DNA from: Methanobacteriota archaeon
GTDB taxonomy: Archaea; Thermoplasmatota; E2; DHVEG-1
DNA length: 10,170 bases
Direction of reading: 5' to 3'
Assembly (NCBI GenBank): GCA_903930505.1
Contig: CAIYYQ010000154.1
Span: forward strand, 1 to 10,170
Shown one piece after another: positions 7,176-10,170 of the stretch (its first letter is position 1; each line of letters begins with the position of its first letter). The notes beneath the pieces are model-generated. The model did not search any database, was not told the DNA's origin, and worked only from the letters and a program-made list of their open reading frames with translations. Both the position numbers and the translations under genes were made by a program.

Positions 7176-7195
7176 TGTTGGTTGTTTTTGTATCA

Positions 7196-8515
7196 TCAAA
7201 TTTTTAAAGAAGACTGCAATAGTGAATAGAACCATGCTGGGATATATTGTATTTCTACTGTTTCAAAGTTGTGTTTTTCAAGGAGGTTTTTAGTAAGAAC
7301 AATTCCTTTATTTTTCCTGAATTTTTTACAAAATTTCAATAGTGATCGTATATCATTGTTTGTGATTTGTGTTTGATATTTGACTTCAATGGGGAATCCT
7401 TCTTTTGTGATAATGTCGACTTCATCTTTTTGCGGAGTTCTCCAGAAAGAAGCATTTTTAATGGCGGTTGTAATAACCCCTTCGACGAGATGACCTGCAA
7501 GTTCTGTAGTAAGCACCTCAAAGGGATAATCAAGGATTGCGATGACAAGACTGCTGTGAGCAATGTATTGTTTTTTATTGGATCGTACTTGTTTTGCGAC
7601 ACTTGCAGTGTAATTATAGGCAATCGTGATCAAGAATGATTTTTCTAGAAGAGAAATACAATGTGAGAGGCGATTTCTGTTTATTTTTAAAATGTTTGCA
7701 AGATTAATAATTTCAAATAATCGTGCGTTACTGTTTGCGAGTAGCCGAAACAGTTCATAGATAAGTTTTTCATCTTCGTTGGTGATTCGTGCGATGTCAG
7801 ATATTGATTTTTCAATCACCGATTCTTTCATGTATTTCTTGATATATTCTTTCTCGGTTAGGGGGATGTCAAAGAGTTCCGGGAAAGCACCTTTTATAAG
7901 ATACTCGTTCCAGAGGGTTTGATATGTTTCTTTCTTATCAGCGAACTGTAGATCGTACTCCCTAAAAATATTATCTTTTGAGATTGTATAGTCTTTTTTG
8001 AAATATCGCACATATTCACTAAAGGATACCACGGGGAGATGAAATGAAAGAATACGTCCTGCGAGTGTTTCTTTTCCTTTTTTTACTTCAAGACTTGCTG
8101 ATCCTGACACTATGATTTTTAGGTTTTCTTCGTTGTCGTAATATGTTTTTATAAGATCAGCCCAATGCGGGAGTTTCTGTATTTCATCCAAAAAAAGGTA
8201 TCGTTTCTTTTTTTTATCTGAATATTCAAGAAAATAGTTGATGAGATCTTCTGCTATTCTGTAGTCCTGAAAGTCGATATCGTCAAAGGAGATGTAGCAG
8301 ATGTTTTGGTTTGGTTCTTGTATCTTTTGAATAATTTGTTTCATCATGATGGTTTTTCCTACTCGTCTCAAGCCGATGATCGTAAGTACTTGTTTATAGG
8401 GGAGATATCGGAGTATTTCTTGGAGAAGATCCCGTTCAAATGTAGGCAGTGTGACTGTTTGGTTGTTCCACCAGGGATTGAGTTTTATAAGGAGAAGTTT
8501 ATGTCTTTCTTCCAT
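7196..8515 (-). CDS. AAA ATPase of the COG1373/DUF4143 type with PD-(D/E)XK-like C-terminus
   Basis: The 439-residue protein starts at ATG 8515, preceded by AGAGGA (8524-8519) and a TATA box. An AAA_14-type ATPase domain comes first: Walker A GLRRVGKT at 48-55, Walker B YLFLDEIQ at 106-113, and VSGSAS at 136-141. The middle (about 205-330) has the YLIKGAFPEL motif and the winged-helix-like segment typical of DUF4143 proteins. The C-terminus carries E345, D367 (in DEVDII) and E377-V-K379, the spacing of a PD-(D/E)XK nuclease-like fold. Members of this large archaeal and bacterial family are abundant, often horizontally mobile and mostly uncharacterised; DNA binding or an addictive or defensive role has been suggested but not settled. 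There is no obvious partner gene: gatE lies 70 bp downstream on the same strand with its own promoter, and a repeat array and an IS lie upstream. The gene looks intact. Confidence 0.88.
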   Translation of the reverse strand: MEERHKLLLIKLNPWWNNQTVTLPTFERDLLQEILRYLPYKQVLTIIGLRRVGKTIMMKQIIQKIQEPNQNICYISFDDIDFQDYRIAEDLINYFLEYSDKKKKRYLFLDEIQKLPHWADLIKTYYDNEENLKIIVSGSASLEVKKGKETLAGRILSFHLPVVSFSEYVRYFKKDYTISKDNIFREYDLQFADKKETYQTLWNEYLIKGAFPELFDIPLTEKEYIKKYMKESVIEKSISDIARITNEDEKLIYELFRLLANSNARLFEIINLANILKINRNRLSHCISLLEKSFLITIAYNYTASVAKQVRSNKKQYIAHSSLVIAILDYPFEVLTTELAGHLVEGVITTAIKNASFWRTPQKDEVDIITKEGFPIEVKYQTQITNNDIRSLLKFCKKFRKNKGIVLTKNLLEKHNFETVEIQYIPAWFYSLLQSSLKI

Positions 8516-8536
8516 GATTCCTCTATAACATTGCAC

Positions 8537-8548
8537 ATTTATAAATTT
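8537..8548 (-). promoter_or_regulatory. TATA box of the ATPase gene
   Basis: AATTTATAAATG on the minus strand is centred about 27 bp upstream of the ATG at 8515. Transcription would start almost at the ATG, so the mRNA may be leaderless even though AGAGGA is present at the DNA level. Confidence 0.55.
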
Positions 8549-8879
8549 TGTGCACAGAAATCATGCATAAAATTAATAATATGCATTTTATGGGTAATAA
8601 AAACAGTTAGTGCAAGATCATAACGATAAAAAAAATCAGTTTACTGTTATACTTTCTTTGTGATTTGACAAGTATTTATAAATGATTGATAAATTGTAAT
8701 GATTATTATTTGATCAGATTATCAAAGAGATTAAAAGAGAAAATACCACGAAAACAGGAAATGAAAAGTCACGAAGACGGGAAATACAAAGTCATACAGT
8801 TGGGAAACCCAAAGTGACATAGATGGGAAATGATTTACTCCTTATTTTATTGCTTTAACGAGATTGCTTAAATACGCTT
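8549..8879. other. AT-rich gene-free interval upstream of the ATPase
   Basis: No gene is supported here. Besides the four tandem repeats at 8742-8833, the interval shows ATGCAT twice near 8563-8585 and a second TATA-like TATTTATAAATG at about 8673-8684 on the plus strand. The latter faces the repeat array and could drive an untranslated transcript, but no product is evident. Confidence 0.5.
8742..8833. repeat. Four tandem 23-nt degenerate repeats
   Basis: Four units of exactly 23 nt lie head to tail at 8742-8764, 8765-8787, 8788-8810 and 8811-8833. Units 2-4 each begin AAAGT and carry GGGAAA at unit positions 15-20; unit 1 has AGGAAA at the same phase. By hand count units 2 and 3 match at 16 of 23 positions, as do units 3 and 4. 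The period of about two helical turns would place protein-binding sites on one face of the DNA. No ORF of useful length crosses the array. It lies between the ATPase promoter and the 3' end of the transposase. Confidence 0.7.
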
Positions 8880-9359
8880 TCAACTTGAATTAAGCTCTTT
8901 TTCAATATATGCAGAAATCATATCCATAGCTTCCTTAGGACTGGAAAAACAGCTGTTGTCCAATACATCTCGTTGGATCCTTGAAAAATCTCGTTCTATA
9001 TCGTTCATCCAGGATGAACAAGTTGGTAATGGAACGAGATGCAATCGTGGTTGCAGATCAGCATATGCATGGAATGCTTTGGATTTATGTGCACTCCATC
9101 CATCGAGGATAAAGTACAGATCTTTTTCCGGATATATGGTGTAGAGAAGCCAGTTGATAAAATCAATGACAATGAAGCTGTTTTTCCATGTATAGAACCG
9201 ATGGTGTCGCCTGCCTGTGTGAATATCTTTGGCTGCGAACAGATCAAACAACCCTTTGATTTTCTGAGCATAGGGGATACGATAGTGTTGTTCGTTAGTC
9301 CATTTCCAGCCACCATACTTTTTAACCGGTGTCTTTCCTTTCTCATCAAATGAGAGCAC
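8880..9359 (-). CDS. IS630-type transposase, ORF B (DDE catalytic half)
   Basis: This frame supplies the RNase H-like catalytic core. The first catalytic Asp is in LSFDEKG (ORF residue 5, fusion residue 233). The second is in FILDGWSAHK (86; fusion 314), and Glu is in SWMNDIERD (122; fusion 350). Thirty-five residues separate the second Asp from Glu, which fits IS630-type DDE enzymes. Translation is probably by -1 frameshifting from ORF A: the frame stays open upstream of 9359, and conserved linker residues (LRIDSLKEQPPPNSVV) are encoded there without a start codon or ribosome binding site. The GTG at 9359 is therefore not a convincing start. Confidence 0.85.
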   Translation of the reverse strand: MLSFDEKGKTPVKKYGGWKWTNEQHYRIPYAQKIKGLFDLFAAKDIHTGRRHHRFYTWKNSFIVIDFINWLLYTIYPEKDLYFILDGWSAHKSKAFHAYADLQPRLHLVPLPTCSSWMNDIERDFSRIQRDVLDNSCFSSPKEAMDMISAYIEKELNSS

Positions 9360-9385
9360 AACACTATTCGGTGGAGGTTGTTCTT

Positions 9386-10042
9386 TTAACGAATCGATCC
9401 GTAGTTTTTTTTTGCGAATTGCAGGTCGTTACTGTATTGGAATCTCTTACTCTTTCGTAGTTTCATCCCTTCTTTTTTCAAGAGACCTCTGATAGTTTCT
9501 ATGCAGATGGAATCAACAATTGCTTGGTTCATGAGATATTGTTGCAATTTCTGCAGACTCCATGTGGTAAAATGCAAACCTAGTTTCTTTGGTTCTGTTG
9601 CCGCAATCATCAGTATCTGTGCTTTCTGTTCTTTCGAAAACTTCTGTTCTGCACCAGGTGCTTTTCCCCGGTTTAATATCTTCAACCCATGTTGGTTGAA
9701 TGCTTTGACGGCATTGCGTACTTTGCGTGCTTCGCAACCTGTTTTATCTGCAATTTCTCTTGGGATGTATCTCTGAGATGACAGAAGCAGGATCTTTGCT
9801 CGATCTCTGACGAATGCATTATTTGATCGTGTTGCTCTTCTTAGCGCATCACGTTCATCTGGTGTTATCGGTTTCAAATAAACCGATGCGTTCGTCTTGC
9901 GCGATCTTTTTGTCTTGTAGATAGGATGGAGAGGACCTAAACATTTGACCATGACGTGACGAACATTCTTTCCATCTCTGATACTTTTTCGTAGATATTT
10001 ATACTGTCGTCCATGGACTGTTTTAATCTCTATATATGTCAT
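9386..10042 (-). CDS. IS630-type transposase, ORF A (DNA-binding half)
   Basis: From ATG 10042, 218 residues are encoded. An N-terminal basic segment (about 3-45, starting YIEIKTVHGRQYKYLRK) is followed by an HTH at about 92-120 (REIADKTGCEARKVRNAV). A second helical region at about 135-205 includes the W-S-L-Q-K-L-Q-Q-Y-L motif typical of IS630 transposases. It would bind the element's ends. An in-frame GTG at 10069 is possible, but AATATAC at 10070-10076 (minus strand GTATATT) looks like the TATA box of a leaderless mRNA starting near the ATG. The ORF ends at TAA 9388-9386, just past the slippery sequence. Frameshifting joins it to ORF B in a 387-residue transposase. Confidence 0.85.
   Translation of the reverse strand: MTYIEIKTVHGRQYKYLRKSIRDGKNVRHVMVKCLGPLHPIYKTKRSRKTNASVYLKPITPDERDALRRATRSNNAFVRDRAKILLLSSQRYIPREIADKTGCEARKVRNAVKAFNQHGLKILNRGKAPGAEQKFSKEQKAQILMIAATEPKKLGLHFTTWSLQKLQQYLMNQAIVDSICIETIRGLLKKEGMKLRKSKRFQYSNDLQFAKKNYGSIR
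9404..9410 (-). promoter_or_regulatory. -1 frameshift slippery heptamer A_AAA_AAC
   Basis: ORF A codons 211-213 read AAA AAA AAC within a run of nine A (9413-9405) followed by C 9404. The heptamer A_AAA_AAC is in the phase needed for tandem -1 slippage, after which the next codon is CTA and the ORF B frame continues. An imperfect five-pair stem, ACGGA/TTCGT with TCGA loop, follows at about 9402-9389, and ORF A stops at once afterwards. Transcriptional slippage on A9 would also work. Confidence 0.7.
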
Positions 10043-10068
10043 AATATCACGTTTTAATTTAGGGGGCA

Positions 10069-10079
10069 CAATATACGAA
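10069..10079 (-). promoter_or_regulatory. TATA box candidate of the transposase
   Basis: TTCGTATATTG on the minus strand is centred about 31 bp upstream of the ATG at 10042, compatible with leaderless transcription. The remaining sequence to 10170 is AT-rich and shows no gene. Confidence 0.4.
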
Positions 10080-10170
10080 TGTTTTTAGACTATTTTAATC
10101 TTTATAATTAGAACATATTGGTGATAAAATTAAGATAAATTAAAATTGCTTATATTATTTAGACATCGTA

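Larger units (their letters stand above)
8880..10069 (-). mobile_element. IS630-type insertion sequence (coding extent only)
   Basis: Two overlapping-phase ORFs encode the DNA-binding and DDE halves of one transposase, as in IS630/Tc1-mariner family elements. The coordinates cover only the coding part; no terminal inverted repeats could be fixed with confidence, and IS630-type elements usually duplicate only TA. Apart from the conserved slippery junction, the reading frames are intact and all catalytic residues are present, so the element may be recent and functional. Confidence 0.85.

Noticed and set aside
7063..7293. Plus-strand open frame across the gatE start and ATPase end.
   Set aside because: It overlaps two well-supported genes on the opposite strand and has no ribosome binding site or family features.
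8742..8833. CRISPR-like array.
   Set aside because: The 23-nt units abut directly with no spacers and are not identical; no cas genes are present.
8721..10107. Possible terminal inverted repeats of the IS630-type element: AGATTAAAA at 8728-8736 and its reverse complement at 10093-10101.
   Set aside because: Only nine bases match without gaps and both flanks are very AT-rich, so chance is likely; if real, the 23-nt array would lie inside the IS. Alignment of two IS copies is needed.
8863..10152. ATTGCTTA in direct orientation at 8863-8870 and 10145-10152 as a target-site duplication.
   Set aside because: IS630-type elements normally duplicate TA only, and an 8-base match in AT-rich DNA is weak.

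Overview
The window reads as chromosomal DNA of a euryarchaeon-type archaeon, and I lean weakly towards Thermoplasmatota or a relative. The support is an archaeal GatE (the E subunit of the GatDE tRNA-dependent amidotransferase), a tRNA-Tyr with C1:G72 and an anticodon-loop intron, the N-terminus of a Trm5-type tRNA methyltransferase, a large secreted Ig-like protein ending in a PGF-CTERM archaeosortase signal, and TATA-box promoters with largely leaderless genes. No lineage can be fixed from the sequence alone.

Layout. Positions 1-306 (minus strand) hold the tRNA-Tyr gene followed by the start of a Trm5-like gene that runs off the left edge. Positions 307-1006 have no intact gene, but they contain a 281-bp inverted-repeat-bounded element with a decayed ORF, then a clear TATA box and a roughly 130-nt leader that folds on paper into a closed multi-hairpin domain. 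Positions 1007-4453 encode a 1148-residue surface protein with signal peptide, Ig-like modules, many N-glycosylation sequons and PGF-CTERM anchor, followed by a hairpin plus T-tract terminator. A GT2 glycosyltransferase follows (about 4572-5261), with its N-terminal motif lying upstream of any normal start codon. It converges on gatE (5254-7125, minus), and the two 3' ends overlap by 8 bp. Upstream of gatE on the same strand is a COG1373/DUF4143-type AAA ATPase with a C-terminal nuclease-like domain (7196-8515, minus). Positions 8516-8879 are non-coding and contain four tandem 23-nt repeats. The right end is an IS630-type insertion sequence (8880-10069, minus) whose transposase is split at an A_AAA_AAC slippery heptamer.

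How the parts relate. The left end and gatE belong to tRNA maturation and aminoacylation: Trm5 methylates G37, and GatDE makes Gln-tRNA(Gln). The surface protein and the neighbouring glycosyltransferase plausibly belong to cell-envelope glycoprotein biogenesis. The ATPase, the tandem repeats and the IS form an AT-rich accessory segment. The least explained signals are the structured leader of the surface-protein gene, the 281-bp inverted-repeat element, the 23-nt tandem array and the apparent programmed frameshift site.
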